This document shows positions 1 to 8,192 of a stretch of DNA of 55,321 nt, one piece after another (position 1 is the first letter of the stretch; each line of letters opens with the position of its first letter). Source of the DNA: Lachnospiraceae bacterium UBA3386 (lineage in GTDB: Bacteria; Bacillota; Clostridia; Lachnospirales; Lachnospiraceae). The notes under the pieces were generated by a model. The model searched no databases, had not been told where the DNA came from, and saw nothing but the letters and a program-made list of their open reading frames with translations. The stretch is from the NCBI GenBank assembly GCA_002358875.1, contig DEPS01000076.1:2486-57806 (forward strand). The letters run 5' to 3'. The position numbers were made by a program, and so were the translations under genes.

Positions 1-1551
1 GCGCCTGAGGAGAAAAAAGAGGAGGCTCCCGCCGTTGTTGCAGCAGAGCCTGTAGAAGAGGCTGCGGCACCTGTGCCTGCAGAGCCCGAGCTTCCCCAGC
101 CCAGGCGCAGCATCGCCTTTATCGGTTCCGAGTGCTACCCGTTTGTAAAGACCGGCGGACTGGGCGATGTCATGTATGCCCTTCCCAAGGCACTGATCGG
201 CCAGAACTGCGATGTCAGAGTGATCCTTCCCAGGTATAAATGTATTCCCGAAAAATACCAGAACCTGATGGTCTACCGCGGAGCCTTCGAAATGGATCTG
301 TGCGCGGACGGGAAGAAGTACTATGTCGGCATCATGGAATATGTGTGGGACGGCGTTGTCTATGATTTCATCGATAACGAGGAATTCTTCAGCTATGGAA
401 AGCCCTACACCAACCTGATCGATGACATTCCCAAGTTCTGCTATTTCGGCAAGGCGGCGCTTGCGGCTCTCAATTACATGGACTGGATCCCGGATGTGAT
501 CCACTGCCATGACTGGCAGGCGGGTCTGGTGCCGGTCTATCTGCGCACCTTCTTCGACAATACGCCGATCGGCCGCTCCAAGGTCATGATCACGATCCAC
601 AACCTCCGCTTCCAGGGTATCTATGATATCCCCACCATCCAGTACTGGTCCGGACTTCCGGATTATGTCTTCAACAAGGATGCGCTCAAGCAGGGCTATA
701 ACGATGCCAACATGTTCAAGGGCGGCCTCACCTACGCCAATATGATCACGACCGTCAGCAGCACCTATGCGGGAGAGATTCAGACGGAATTCTTCGGCGA
801 GAACCTGGATGCCCATCTCCGCTATCACTCCGGCAAGCTCCGCGGCATCATCAACGGTATCGACTACGGCATGTGGGATACAGCGACGGATTCCCTGCTG
901 GCGGCGCCCTATGACCTCTCCAATGTCCTTGACAACAAGAAGAAAAACAAGCTCGCCCTGCAGGAGGAGCTGGGTCTTGAGAAGGACGAGGGCAAGTTTG
1001 TCATCGGCCTGATCTCCCGTCTGACCAACCAGAAGGGCCTGGATCTCATCAACGCCATCGTTCCCGCCATCATGGACGGCAACACCCAGGTCGTCGTTCT
1101 TGGTACCGGCGATGATGAGTACGAGAACTCCTTCCGCGGCTATGAGTATCAGTATAAGGGAAGCTTCTGCGCAAACATCATGTACGACGAAGGCAGGGCC
1201 CACAAGATCTATGCCGGATCAGATGCCCTTCTGGTACCGTCCCTGTTCGAGCCCTGCGGCCTGACACAGCTGATCTGCATGCACTACGGCACTGTGCCGA
1301 TCGTCCGCGAGACCGGCGGTCTAAAGGATACAGTCCAGCCCTTCAACGATTTCACCAACGAGGGCAACGGCTTCACCTTCGACAGGTATGAGGCAGGTCT
1401 CCTCCTGGATGCGATCAACAGGGCCAAGACGCTCTACTTCACAGACCGCTATCGCTGGGATGAGATGGTCCAGCGCGACATGGCCAAGGATGTTTCCTGG
1501 GAGAATTCCGCGAAACAGTACCGCGCCCTTTATGTCGAAATGACTCAGTAA
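1..1551 (+). CDS. glgA: Glycogen synthase (GT5, ADP-glucose type), 5' end outside window
   Basis: Starch/glycogen synthase that transfers glucose from ADP-glucose to an alpha-1,4-glucan in the cytoplasm. The ADP-glucose-binding motif KTGGLGD lies near the N-terminus of the catalytic part. The C-terminal half has ISRLTNQKGLDL, the catalytic-site motif FEPCGL and TGGLKDTV, all typical of GT5. A GTG at position 73 could start translation, but the frame stays open to base 1 and encodes an Ala/Glu/Pro/Lys-rich linker, so the gene probably begins upstream and carries a low-complexity N-terminal extension. The GT5 domain itself is complete, with the usual length of about 480 residues. A clear intrinsic terminator follows. 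The alpha-amylase about 1 kb downstream fits a glycogen storage and turnover role. Family assignment is secure; the nature of the N-terminal extension is not visible. Confidence 0.93.
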   Translation, partial: APEEKKEEAPAVVAAEPVEEAAAPVPAEPELPQPRRSIAFIGSECYPFVKTGGLGDVMYALPKALIGQNCDVRVILPRYKCIPEKYQNLMVYRGAFEMDLCADGKKYYVGIMEYVWDGVVYDFIDNEEFFSYGKPYTNLIDDIPKFCYFGKAALAALNYMDWIPDVIHCHDWQAGLVPVYLRTFFDNTPIGRSKVMITIHNLRFQGIYDIPTIQYWSGLPDYVFNKDALKQGYNDANMFKGGLTYANMITTVSSTYAGEIQTEFFGENLDAHLRYHSGKLRGIINGIDYGMWDTATDSLLAAPYDLSNVLDNKKKNKLALQEELGLEKDEGKFVIGLISRLTNQKGLDLINAIVPAIMDGNTQVVVLGTGDDEYENSFRGYEYQYKGSFCANIMYDEGRAHKIYAGSDALLVPSLFEPCGLTQLICMHYGTVPIVRETGGLKDTVQPFNDFTNEGNGFTFDRYEAGLLLDAINRAKTLYFTDRYRWDEMVQRDMAKDVSWENSAKQYRALYVEMTQ

Positions 1552-1630
1552 CAGATACATGAGCCCTGTGCCGGGGGACAGACCGCGTCCGCCGGGGCAG
1601 TATAAGACATAAAAACTGACGGAAGAAAAG

Positions 1631-1669
1631 ATCCCTGACCGGACTTCAGATGACCGGTCAGGGATTTTT
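1631..1669 (+). terminator. Intrinsic terminator after glgA
   Basis: A perfect 12-bp stem (ATCCCTGACCGG pairing with CCGGTCAGGGAT) with an 11-nt loop is followed directly by a short T run. It lies about 80 bases after the glgA stop and should end that transcript. Confidence 0.85.
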
Positions 1670-1725
1670 GTGCCCAAAAGAGAGCAAAACGTTCCTAAAT
1701 CCATGCCATATGGGTGACAAAAATA

Positions 1726-1753
1726 TTCCTGACAGTATTGCTTTTATGATAAT
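1726..1753 (+). promoter_or_regulatory. Possible promoter of the tyrosine-phosphatase-like gene
   Basis: GATAAT at 1748-1753 resembles a -10 box, with a weak -35-like TTCCTG 16 bases upstream. The position, between the glgA terminator and the next gene, is right, but the -35 match is poor. Confidence 0.35.
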
Positions 1754-1808
1754 ATAGAAGTAACATGCACTGGAAATATTAAATGCATAGATAGAAGGAC
1801 GGCAGATT

Positions 1809-2597
1809 ATGACAAAGGTGAAAAGAAGTATTGTAATCCTTGCTCTGTTAACTGTTGTTTTTTCTCTGACTGTCGTAAAGGCTGAAGAAAACAGCAAAGC
1901 GCAGTCTGCTGCAGCGTACGCGAACTTTAGAAACGTCAGGGCGGGAAGTATCGGATTAAACAGTTTATATCGCAGCCAGCATCCTGCCAACGGCTCGAAG
2001 AGGGCCATCTGTGCAAACATGCTGATGCAGGAAAAGGGTATTCAGTTCGTATTGAATCTTTCAGACTCAAAAAAGAGCCTGGAAAAATATTTTGTAAAAA
2101 ATAAAGTCACCCAGTCGTATTATTATAAAGAACTGTATGATCAGGGAAGGGTCTATACCGCCCATCTTAGCGTCGAACACAAAGGTTCTTCCTATCGTGA
2201 GAAAGTTACTTTGTGTGTGAGGTGTATGGCTTATTACGGAGGCCCTTATCTGGTACACTGTGAAATAGGAAGAGACCGGACCGGATTTTTAATTCTTCTG
2301 CTGAAGAGTCTGATGGGCGCTCCCTATACTGATATATTGGACGATTATGCCAGGACTTATACTGATCGATACTGCTACAGTTATAAGGATGCTCAGAAAA
2401 AGGCAAGGGATCATGTCGGAAGGGAATTTAATTACATTACCGGAAAGAGTAAAAAAACAGACTGGAGTAAAATAGATCTTGCCATGTATGCGGAGAGATA
2501 CCTGAGAAAAGGCGGGATGACGGAGAATGAGATTACGGCGCTGAGAAGGAATCTGTCAATTACTTATCTGAACAGCAATGCCGGAACGGCCAAATAG
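1809..2597 (+). CDS. Exported tyrosine-phosphatase-like protein
   Basis: 262 residues. Residues 1-25 form a signal peptide (basic start, hydrophobic core, KAEE after it), so the protein is probably exported. The protein-tyrosine-phosphatase loop HCEIGRDRTG starts at His150, giving nucleophile Cys151 and a phosphate-binding Arg. An N-terminal stretch with YRSQHP and FVLNLSDS matches the lead-in region of bacterial Tyr/dual-specificity phosphatases. AGAAGG lies just upstream of the ATG. The general acid cannot be assigned by eye. It sits between two glycogen-metabolism genes but has its own upstream terminator; the substrate is unknown. An alternative is a PTP-fold inositol-phosphate phosphatase, which uses the same loop. 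Confidence 0.8.
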   Translation: MTKVKRSIVILALLTVVFSLTVVKAEENSKAQSAAAYANFRNVRAGSIGLNSLYRSQHPANGSKRAICANMLMQEKGIQFVLNLSDSKKSLEKYFVKNKVTQSYYYKELYDQGRVYTAHLSVEHKGSSYREKVTLCVRCMAYYGGPYLVHCEIGRDRTGFLILLLKSLMGAPYTDILDDYARTYTDRYCYSYKDAQKKARDHVGREFNYITGKSKKTDWSKIDLAMYAERYLRKGGMTENEITALRRNLSITYLNSNAGTAK

Positions 2598-2612
2598 GAT
2601 CGGGGAAGCAAT

Positions 2613-4085
2613 ATGTCAGTAAACAGAACGATGATGCAGTATTTTGAATGGTACCTGCCGAATGACGGGCTCTGGTGGAAACGCTGTGCGGCCAAGGCGC
2701 AGAATCTCGTCGGGATCGGCGTCACGGATGTCTGGCTCCCGCCTGCCTATAAGGGAACCTGTCAGGAGGATGTCGGTTACGGCGTCTACGATTTGTATGA
2801 TCTCGGAGAATTTGACCAGAAAGGAACCGTGCGGACGAAGTACGGGACGAAACAGGAGTATCTGGAGGCAATAAGGGCTTTCCATGATGTCGGTATTCGT
2901 GTTTTTGCGGATATTGTGCTAAACCACAGGATGGCAGCCGATGAGGCGGAGGATGTAATCGCCGTGTCCGATTCGCCGGAGGACCGCACGCAGCAGGTCG
3001 ACGGAGAGCACCGGGTTCGGGTCTGGTCAAAATTCACCTTTCCGGGAAGAGCGGGAAAATACAGTGATTTTATCTGGGATCACCGGCATTTTTCCGGAAC
3101 GGATTATGACGACTATAAAAAAGACGAGGGGCTGATCTATCGCTTTGCGGGTAAGCAGTGGAGGAAGGACACGGATCCGGAGAAGGGAAATTTCGACTAC
3201 CTGATGGGCATGAATGTCGATATGAGCAGTCCCGTCGTCCGGGGGGAGCTGCGCAAATGGCTTCTGTGGTATGTCCGCGAGACGGGGATAGACGGTCTGC
3301 GGCTTGATGCGGTAAAGCACATCAGCTTTTCTTTCTATAAAGAGCTCCTGAAGCAGGCCCGGGGAGAGCTCGGCTGGCAGATCCCGGCGGTAGGAGAGTA
3401 CTGGAACAGCGACGTCGGGCGCCTTCTTTACTATCTGGAGTGTGTGGACGAGGAAATGTCCCTCTTTGATGTGGCGCTCCATTACCGGTTTTTCAATGCT
3501 TCGCAGGCAGGCAGCAGCTATGACCTGCAGAAGATCTTCGACGATACACTGGTCAAAAAACGCCCTGATCATGCGGTGACCTTCGTGGATAATCACGACA
3601 CACAGTACGGGCAGAGCCTGCAGTCCTTCGTGGCGGACTGGTTCAAGCCACTGGCATATGCCATGATCCTTTTGCGGGAAGGCGGAACACCCTGCATTTT
3701 CTATTCGGACTACTACGGAAATCCTGTGCAGAACAGACCTCTCGTGCCCAACCTGGGCAAGATGATAAAGATCCGCCGCGGATACGCCTACGGAGAGCAG
3801 GAGGATTATTTTGATGATCCGAATGTTGTCGGATGGGTGAGGCGGGGAACGCCGGACCATCCGGATTCCGGCCTTGCTGTTGTCATGAGCAACGGAAGTG
3901 ACGGACAAAAGCGCATGTTTATGGGAAAACAATATGCGGGCGATGTCTATCGCGACGCACTTGGAGACTGCCCGGAGCCCGTTGTCATCGACGAGGAGGG
4001 CTTTGGCACCTTTGGAACCAGGGGAGGCTGTGTCTCGGTCTGGGTCCGTGAGGTCGGATTCGAGTACCTTGTGGTCACGGAGTAA
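2613..4085 (+). CDS. Cytoplasmic alpha-amylase, GH13
   Basis: 490 residues with no signal peptide, so it acts inside the cell, probably on glycogen-derived alpha-1,4-glucan. The start MMQYFEWYLPNDG is typical of the cytoplasmic/liquefying GH13 subfamily 5. The four GH13 regions are present: ADIVLNHR, GLRLDAVKH (nucleophile Asp232), GEYW (acid/base Glu262) and FVDNHD (transition-state Asp329). Length matches the family. It starts 15 bases after the phosphatase stop, so the two are probably co-transcribed. The same region encodes long antisense frames, which are shadows. Confidence 0.93.
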   Translation: MSVNRTMMQYFEWYLPNDGLWWKRCAAKAQNLVGIGVTDVWLPPAYKGTCQEDVGYGVYDLYDLGEFDQKGTVRTKYGTKQEYLEAIRAFHDVGIRVFADIVLNHRMAADEAEDVIAVSDSPEDRTQQVDGEHRVRVWSKFTFPGRAGKYSDFIWDHRHFSGTDYDDYKKDEGLIYRFAGKQWRKDTDPEKGNFDYLMGMNVDMSSPVVRGELRKWLLWYVRETGIDGLRLDAVKHISFSFYKELLKQARGELGWQIPAVGEYWNSDVGRLLYYLECVDEEMSLFDVALHYRFFNASQAGSSYDLQKIFDDTLVKKRPDHAVTFVDNHDTQYGQSLQSFVADWFKPLAYAMILLREGGTPCIFYSDYYGNPVQNRPLVPNLGKMIKIRRGYAYGEQEDYFDDPNVVGWVRRGTPDHPDSGLAVVMSNGSDGQKRMFMGKQYAGDVYRDALGDCPEPVVIDEEGFGTFGTRGGCVSVWVREVGFEYLVVTE

Positions 4086-4120
4086 TGAAAAGAACATCGG
4101 CTATTATTCACGGGACACCG

Positions 4121-4158
4121 GGCCGGGGGACCTCATGGTATAAAGAGGTTTCCCGGCC
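4121..4158 (+). terminator. Probable terminator after the amylase gene
   Basis: A 14-bp hairpin (GGCCGGGGGACCTC against GAGGTTTCCCGGCC, with two G-T pairs) encloses a 10-nt loop. The tract after it is only moderately T-rich, so termination may be weak. Confidence 0.55.
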
Positions 4159-4170
4159 TGTCGCTTTCTG

Positions 4171-4179
4171 TGCTATACT
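4171..4179 (+). promoter_or_regulatory. Extended -10 promoter of the lipid kinase gene
   Basis: TGCTATACT is an extended -10 element (TG, one base, TATACT) about 45 bases before the next gene and just after the probable terminator. No good -35 box is visible, which is tolerable for extended -10 promoters. Confidence 0.55.
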
Positions 4180-4224
4180 GTCCTCAGACGGTTCGCAAAA
4201 AAACTTAATGGAGTAGATTATTCC

Positions 4225-5295
4225 GTGGAGAAAAAAGGCATGTCCTGGAAAAAGATTCTGTTTATTTTTAATCCCGTGGCGGGAAAATCCCTGATCAGGA
4301 ATTATCTTGTTGATATCCTGGAAATATTATCTGCTGCGGATAACAGGGTGGTCTGTTATCCGACGAAAGGGCAGGGAGATGCCAGGCGGCTGGCAAGCAC
4401 TTTTAAAGAGGATTACCGCTGCATTGTATGTGCGGGCGGCGACGGAACGCTGGATGAGGTCGCGGGAGGACTGATGGAAAATCCGAAGACGGAAAATCCC
4501 AAAAAGCTCCCTGTGCCGATCGGCTATATCCCGGCAGGTACGACCAACGATTTTGCCTCGAGTCTGGGCATTTCTTCAGACATGCGAAAGGCAGCCAGAG
4601 TCGTTGTCAGCGGCCGTCCCTTTCTCTGCGACATAGGTCTGTTTAACAGAAAGGACTATTTTACCTATGTTGCGGCTTTCGGGATCTTTACCGGCACGTC
4701 CTATCAGACGCCCCAGGAGCTTAAAAACCAGCTGGGTCACTTTGCCTATATTCTGCAGGGCATGAGTGAACTGGGACAGATGCATGCCTACCACATCCAT
4801 GTTGAGGCAGCTGTACAGCCAGGCGGACCTGCTCCGGATGTGTCCCGCACAGCGGCATCTTCCTCCCTGCCCGGAAAGCCCGGGAAAGGTGATGCTTCAT
4901 GGGGGGCGGTGTCCGTAGATCCGTCCCCGGAACCCGCTGCTGCAGAGACTATATACTCTGTTGACGGAGAATTTGCCTTTGGAATGATCACGAATTCCCG
5001 ATCCATCGGAGGCTTTCGGAACATTACCGGCACGGATGTCGACCTGCAGGACGGTCTGTTCGAGGTCACCCTCATACGGATGCCTAAAAATCCGCTGGAG
5101 ATGAGCGAGATTCTGATGGCGATAGGAAATCCGGAAATAACGACCGGTATGATGGAAAATTTCAAGGCATCGAGGATCACAATGAAATGCAATGAGAGGA
5201 TTGCCTGGACCCGTGACGGAGAGTATGCCGGATCCCATAAAAGCGTCGTAATTGAGAACCTCCAGAAGAGACTCAGGATTATCGTTCCGACGTAA
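4225..5295 (+). CDS. Diacylglycerol kinase-family lipid kinase (YegS/DgkB-like)
   Basis: 356 residues from a GTG start. An ATG at 4240, also with a ribosome site, would give a protein five residues shorter. It should phosphorylate diacylglycerol or a related lipid at the inner membrane face. Seen: the opening motif FNPVAGK (residues 15-21), the nucleotide-binding GGDGT (71-75) and IPAGTTNDFA (102-111), all hallmarks of the DAGK catalytic domain, followed by the C-terminal beta-sandwich ending with TRDGEY. Odd: residues about 197-240 are a Pro/Ala/Ser/Gly-rich low-complexity insert inside the C-terminal domain, not usual for the family. It stands alone between two promoters. Phosphatidate recycling would be useful next to glycolipid or teichoic-acid-like synthesis, but that link is inference. 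Confidence 0.88.
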   Translation: MEKKGMSWKKILFIFNPVAGKSLIRNYLVDILEILSAADNRVVCYPTKGQGDARRLASTFKEDYRCIVCAGGDGTLDEVAGGLMENPKTENPKKLPVPIGYIPAGTTNDFASSLGISSDMRKAARVVVSGRPFLCDIGLFNRKDYFTYVAAFGIFTGTSYQTPQELKNQLGHFAYILQGMSELGQMHAYHIHVEAAVQPGGPAPDVSRTAASSSLPGKPGKGDASWGAVSVDPSPEPAAAETIYSVDGEFAFGMITNSRSIGGFRNITGTDVDLQDGLFEVTLIRMPKNPLEMSEILMAIGNPEITTGMMENFKASRITMKCNERIAWTRDGEYAGSHKSVVIENLQKRLRIIVPT

Positions 5296-5360
5296 AAAAC
5301 TCCAGTAAGGCAGGTATAACTGTGAAAAAAGATTGCCGTCTTTATTCTTTTTTTATCCTG

Positions 5361-5369
5361 TGATACAAT
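5361..5369 (+). promoter_or_regulatory. Extended -10 promoter of the rmlB operon
   Basis: TGATACAAT fits an extended -10 element (TG, one base, TACAAT) about 85 bases before rmlB, in a T-rich stretch. The -35 region (TTTATT at the usual distance) is weak. It is the best candidate start for the rmlB/rmlD polysaccharide operon. Confidence 0.5.
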
Positions 5370-5454
5370 GGTAACAGCATTCCGGCGTTCAGCAGAACTG
5401 CTGTGACAGACGATACTATCAGTTACTTTCCATGAGCGGAGGGAAAAACAGACT

Positions 5455-6474
5455 ATGACTATCATTGTGACCGGCGGAGCCGGTTTTATCGGAAGTAATT
5501 TTATTTATTATGAGCTTGAAAAGCATCCGGAAGACCGGATCGTCTGTATCGATAAGCTGACCTATGCGGGAAATCTTTCTACACTGGCTCCTGTAATGGA
5601 AAAAGAGAATTTTCGCTTTGTGCGTCTGGATATTTGTGACAGGGATGGAATATACAGGCTGTTCGAAGAAGAAAAGCCTGATATAGTCGTGAATTTCGCG
5701 GCAGAATCCCATGTGGACCGTTCGATCGAAAATCCGGAGATCTTTCTGACGACGAATATTATCGGGACCAGCGTGCTGATGGATGCCTGCCGCAAATATG
5801 GTATCAGGCGCTATCATCAGGTCTCAACGGACGAGGTCTACGGGGATCTTCCGATCGACCGTCCCGATCTGTTCTTTACTGAGGAGACTCCCATCCATAC
5901 CAGCAGTCCCTACAGCAGCTCCAAGGCTTCGGCGGATCTTCTGGTCCTTGCCTATCACAGGACATACGGACTGCCGGTCTCGATCAGCCGCTGTTCGAAT
6001 AATTACGGTCCCTATCACTTCCCTGAGAAGCTTATACCTCTTATGGTCATCAATGCACTGCATGATAAACCGCTCCCTGTCTACGGTGAGGGACTTAATG
6101 TCCGCGACTGGCTCTATGTAGAGGATCACTGCAAGGCCATTGATCTGGTCATGAGAAAGGGCCGCGTCGGCGAGGTATATAACATTGGCGGCCACAATGA
6201 GATGAAAAACATAGACATAGTCAGGCTGATCTGTAAAGAGCTCGGAAAACCCGAGAGCCTTATCACTTACGTGACGGACCGCAAAGGGCACGACCTGCGC
6301 TATGCTATCGACCCCACCAAGATCCATAACGAGCTTGGCTGGCTTCCCGAGACCATGTTCCGCGACGGGATAAAAAAGACCATCCGCTGGTATCTTGACA
6401 ACCAGGCCTGGTGGCAGCCCATTATTGACGGAGAATATCAGAATTATTACGAGCAGATGTACGGCGGCAGGTGA
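5455..6474 (+). CDS. rmlB: dTDP-glucose 4,6-dehydratase
   Basis: 339 residues. Converts dTDP-glucose to dTDP-4-keto-6-deoxyglucose, the second step of dTDP-L-rhamnose synthesis. It is an extended SDR: GGAGFIG at residues 7-13 binds NAD, STDEVYGD carries the Thr125-Asp126-Glu127 catalytic group, and Tyr153/Lys157 (YSSSK) complete the active site. Further family signatures are IDKLTYAGN and ESHVDRSI. Length is normal. rmlD follows after 85 bases filled by a copy of the two-hairpin element. rmlC lies about 47 kb away at the other end of the locus and rmlA is not in the window. Confidence 0.96.
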   Translation: MTIIVTGGAGFIGSNFIYYELEKHPEDRIVCIDKLTYAGNLSTLAPVMEKENFRFVRLDICDRDGIYRLFEEEKPDIVVNFAAESHVDRSIENPEIFLTTNIIGTSVLMDACRKYGIRRYHQVSTDEVYGDLPIDRPDLFFTEETPIHTSSPYSSSKASADLLVLAYHRTYGLPVSISRCSNNYGPYHFPEKLIPLMVINALHDKPLPVYGEGLNVRDWLYVEDHCKAIDLVMRKGRVGEVYNIGGHNEMKNIDIVRLICKELGKPESLITYVTDRKGHDLRYAIDPTKIHNELGWLPETMFRDGIKKTIRWYLDNQAWWQPIIDGEYQNYYEQMYGGR

Positions 6475-6475
6475 A

Positions 6476-6559
6476 AGAATAAATATTCTGCCCGATGGCA
6501 AAACGTTTAAACCGCATTTGTCGGATGCACGCACTTACGTGCTGCAAGGGGTATAAATA
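6476..6559 (+). repeat. Two-hairpin intergenic element, copy A (rmlB-rmlD gap)
   Basis: Bases 6489-6521 match bases 29266-29298 in 32 of 33 positions. The 17-4-17 hairpin geometry of the 29 kb copy can be laid over 6476-6513, but the left arm has diverged and only about 11 Watson-Crick pairs remain. A second small hairpin (GCACG/CGTGC, 6527-6542) is followed by AAGGGG, which serves as the ribosome binding site of rmlD. Confidence 0.8.
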
Positions 6560-7486
6560 ATGAAAATTCTTGTGACAGGCGTCGGAGGCCAGCTGGGGCA
6601 CGACGTCATGAATGAACTGTACAGCAGAGGCCATGAGGGAGCAGGTACGGATTTGGCGGCTGCCTATTCCGGCGTGCAGGACGGTACGCCTGCTGTTTCC
6701 ATGCCGTATTTTTCCCTGGATATCACGGACAGGGAAGCGGTCCTCTCTGCGGTGAAAAAGGAAAAACCTGACGCAGTCATCCACTGCGCCGCCTGGACGG
6801 CAGTGGATGCTGCGGAAGATGAGGACAAGAGAGAAAAGGTTCAGGCGATCAATGCGGGAGGCACAAAGAATATTGCTGATGCCTGCAAAATGATCGGGGC
6901 AAAAATGCTTTATCTTAGTACGGATTACGTGTTCGACGGACAGGGGGAGGAACCCTGGAAACCGGACTGCAAAGATTACAGCCCCCTCAACGTGTACGGG
7001 CAGAGCAAGCTAGACGGGGAGCTGGCCGTAGCCGGCACGCTGGACAGATTTTTTATTGTCCGTATCGCCTGGGTCTTTGGAGTGAACGGTAATAATTTCA
7101 TCAAAACCATGCTCCGGATCGCTCAGAACCATGATACCGTACGGGTGGTCTGTGATCAGATCGGCACGCCGACTTATACAGCGGACCTGGCCCGCCTTCT
7201 CATCGATATGATCGAGACTGAAAAATATGGATATTATCATGCGACCAACGAGGGAGGTTATATCTCCTGGTATGACCTTGCCTGTGAAGCCTACCGCCAG
7301 ACAGGCTGTACGACAAAGGTGATCCCGGTCACGACGAAGGAATACGGCCAGTCAAAGGCCAAAAGGCCCTTCAACAGTCGTCTCGACAAATCAAAGCTTA
7401 CAGAAAACGGCTTCACTCCTCTTCCGGACTGGAAGGATGCTGTGGGACGTTATCTTTGCGCTATCCATGCGTCTTTCAATTTATGA
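6560..7486 (+). CDS. rmlD: dTDP-4-dehydrorhamnose reductase
   Basis: 308 residues. Reduces dTDP-4-keto-L-rhamnose to dTDP-L-rhamnose with NAD(P)H, the last step of the pathway. Seen: GVGGQLG at residues 7-13 (dinucleotide binding), LSTDYVFDG near 119-127, Tyr146 and Lys150 in YGQSK, and DQIGTPTYTADLA in the C-terminal half, all family signatures. Its ribosome binding site AAGGGG comes from the end of the repeat element. The stop overlaps the next start by four bases (ATGA), implying translational coupling to the GacI-like transferase. A roughly 15-residue insert after residue 33 is slightly unusual but harmless in appearance. Confidence 0.95.
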   Translation: MKILVTGVGGQLGHDVMNELYSRGHEGAGTDLAAAYSGVQDGTPAVSMPYFSLDITDREAVLSAVKKEKPDAVIHCAAWTAVDAAEDEDKREKVQAINAGGTKNIADACKMIGAKMLYLSTDYVFDGQGEEPWKPDCKDYSPLNVYGQSKLDGELAVAGTLDRFFIVRIAWVFGVNGNNFIKTMLRIAQNHDTVRVVCDQIGTPTYTADLARLLIDMIETEKYGYYHATNEGGYISWYDLACEAYRQTGCTTKVIPVTTKEYGQSKAKRPFNSRLDKSKLTENGFTPLPDWKDAVGRYLCAIHASFNL

Positions 7487-8175
7487 AGAAACTCATCATC
7501 ATCCCTGCCTATAATGAGAGCGAGAGCATCCGCAGCACCGTTCTGGATATCAAAAAGGACGCGCCCGGGTTTGATTATGTCGTCATTAACGACTGCTCTA
7601 CAGATGACACGGAAAAAATCTGCAGGGAAGAGAATTTTAACTACATCAGTCTTCCGATCAATCTTGGAATCGGCGGTGCGGTACAGACCGGCTTTCGGTA
7701 CGCATGCGCGAACGGGTACGACATCGCCGTTCAGGTGGACGGGGACGGTCAGCATGATGTCCGATTTCTGGACCGCATGGCGGAAGCGATGACTGCGCAG
7801 GGGGCAGACATGGTGATCGGCTCCCGCTTTATCGAAAAGAAGGGCTTTCAGTCCTCCGCCATGCGACGGACGGGCATCGCTTTTTTTACCGGGCTGATCC
7901 GGCTGATGACGGGAGTTACAGTCACGGATCCCACATCCGGTTTTCGTATGGTGAACCGCGATACGGCGGAGCTCTTTGCGCAGACATATCCCAGGGATTA
8001 TCCTGAACCGGAGAGCATCGTTTTCCTGCTCCACAAGGGAAAAAGGATCGCGGAGGTCCCGGTAAAGATGCGTGAGCGGCAGGGAGGGGTCTCCTCGATC
8101 CGTTTTACCGCTTCTGTCTACTATATGATCAAGGTCACTCTCGCAGTGCTGATCGAGCGGCTGCGGAGCAGATGA
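7483..8175 (+). CDS. GT2 polyprenyl-phosphate sugar synthase, GacI-like
   Basis: 230 residues, starting at the ATG that overlaps the rmlD stop; a longer frame from 7456 lacks a ribosome site. The fold signature is IIIPAYNES at the start, NDCSTDDT, then VDGDGQHD (metal and nucleotide binding) and GSRF, as in dolichyl/polyprenyl-phosphate sugar synthases. It lacks membrane segments of its own. The next gene encodes a DUF2304 protein. In streptococcal rhamnose polysaccharide loci the same pair (GacI with GacJ) makes undecaprenyl-phosphate-GlcNAc for side chains, with GacJ stimulating the enzyme. By analogy this pair should make a polyprenyl-phosphate sugar; the sugar identity is not visible. Confidence 0.85.
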   Translation: MKKLIIIPAYNESESIRSTVLDIKKDAPGFDYVVINDCSTDDTEKICREENFNYISLPINLGIGGAVQTGFRYACANGYDIAVQVDGDGQHDVRFLDRMAEAMTAQGADMVIGSRFIEKKGFQSSAMRRTGIAFFTGLIRLMTGVTVTDPTSGFRMVNRDTAELFAQTYPRDYPEPESIVFLLHKGKRIAEVPVKMRERQGGVSSIRFTASVYYMIKVTLAVLIERLRSR

Positions 8176-8192
8176 AAGGATAGGAGGCTGCA

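Noticed and set aside
3027..4097. Antisense open frame of 356 codons across the amylase gene
   Set aside because: The plus-strand amylase has all catalytic motifs; the antisense product shows no recognisable domain.
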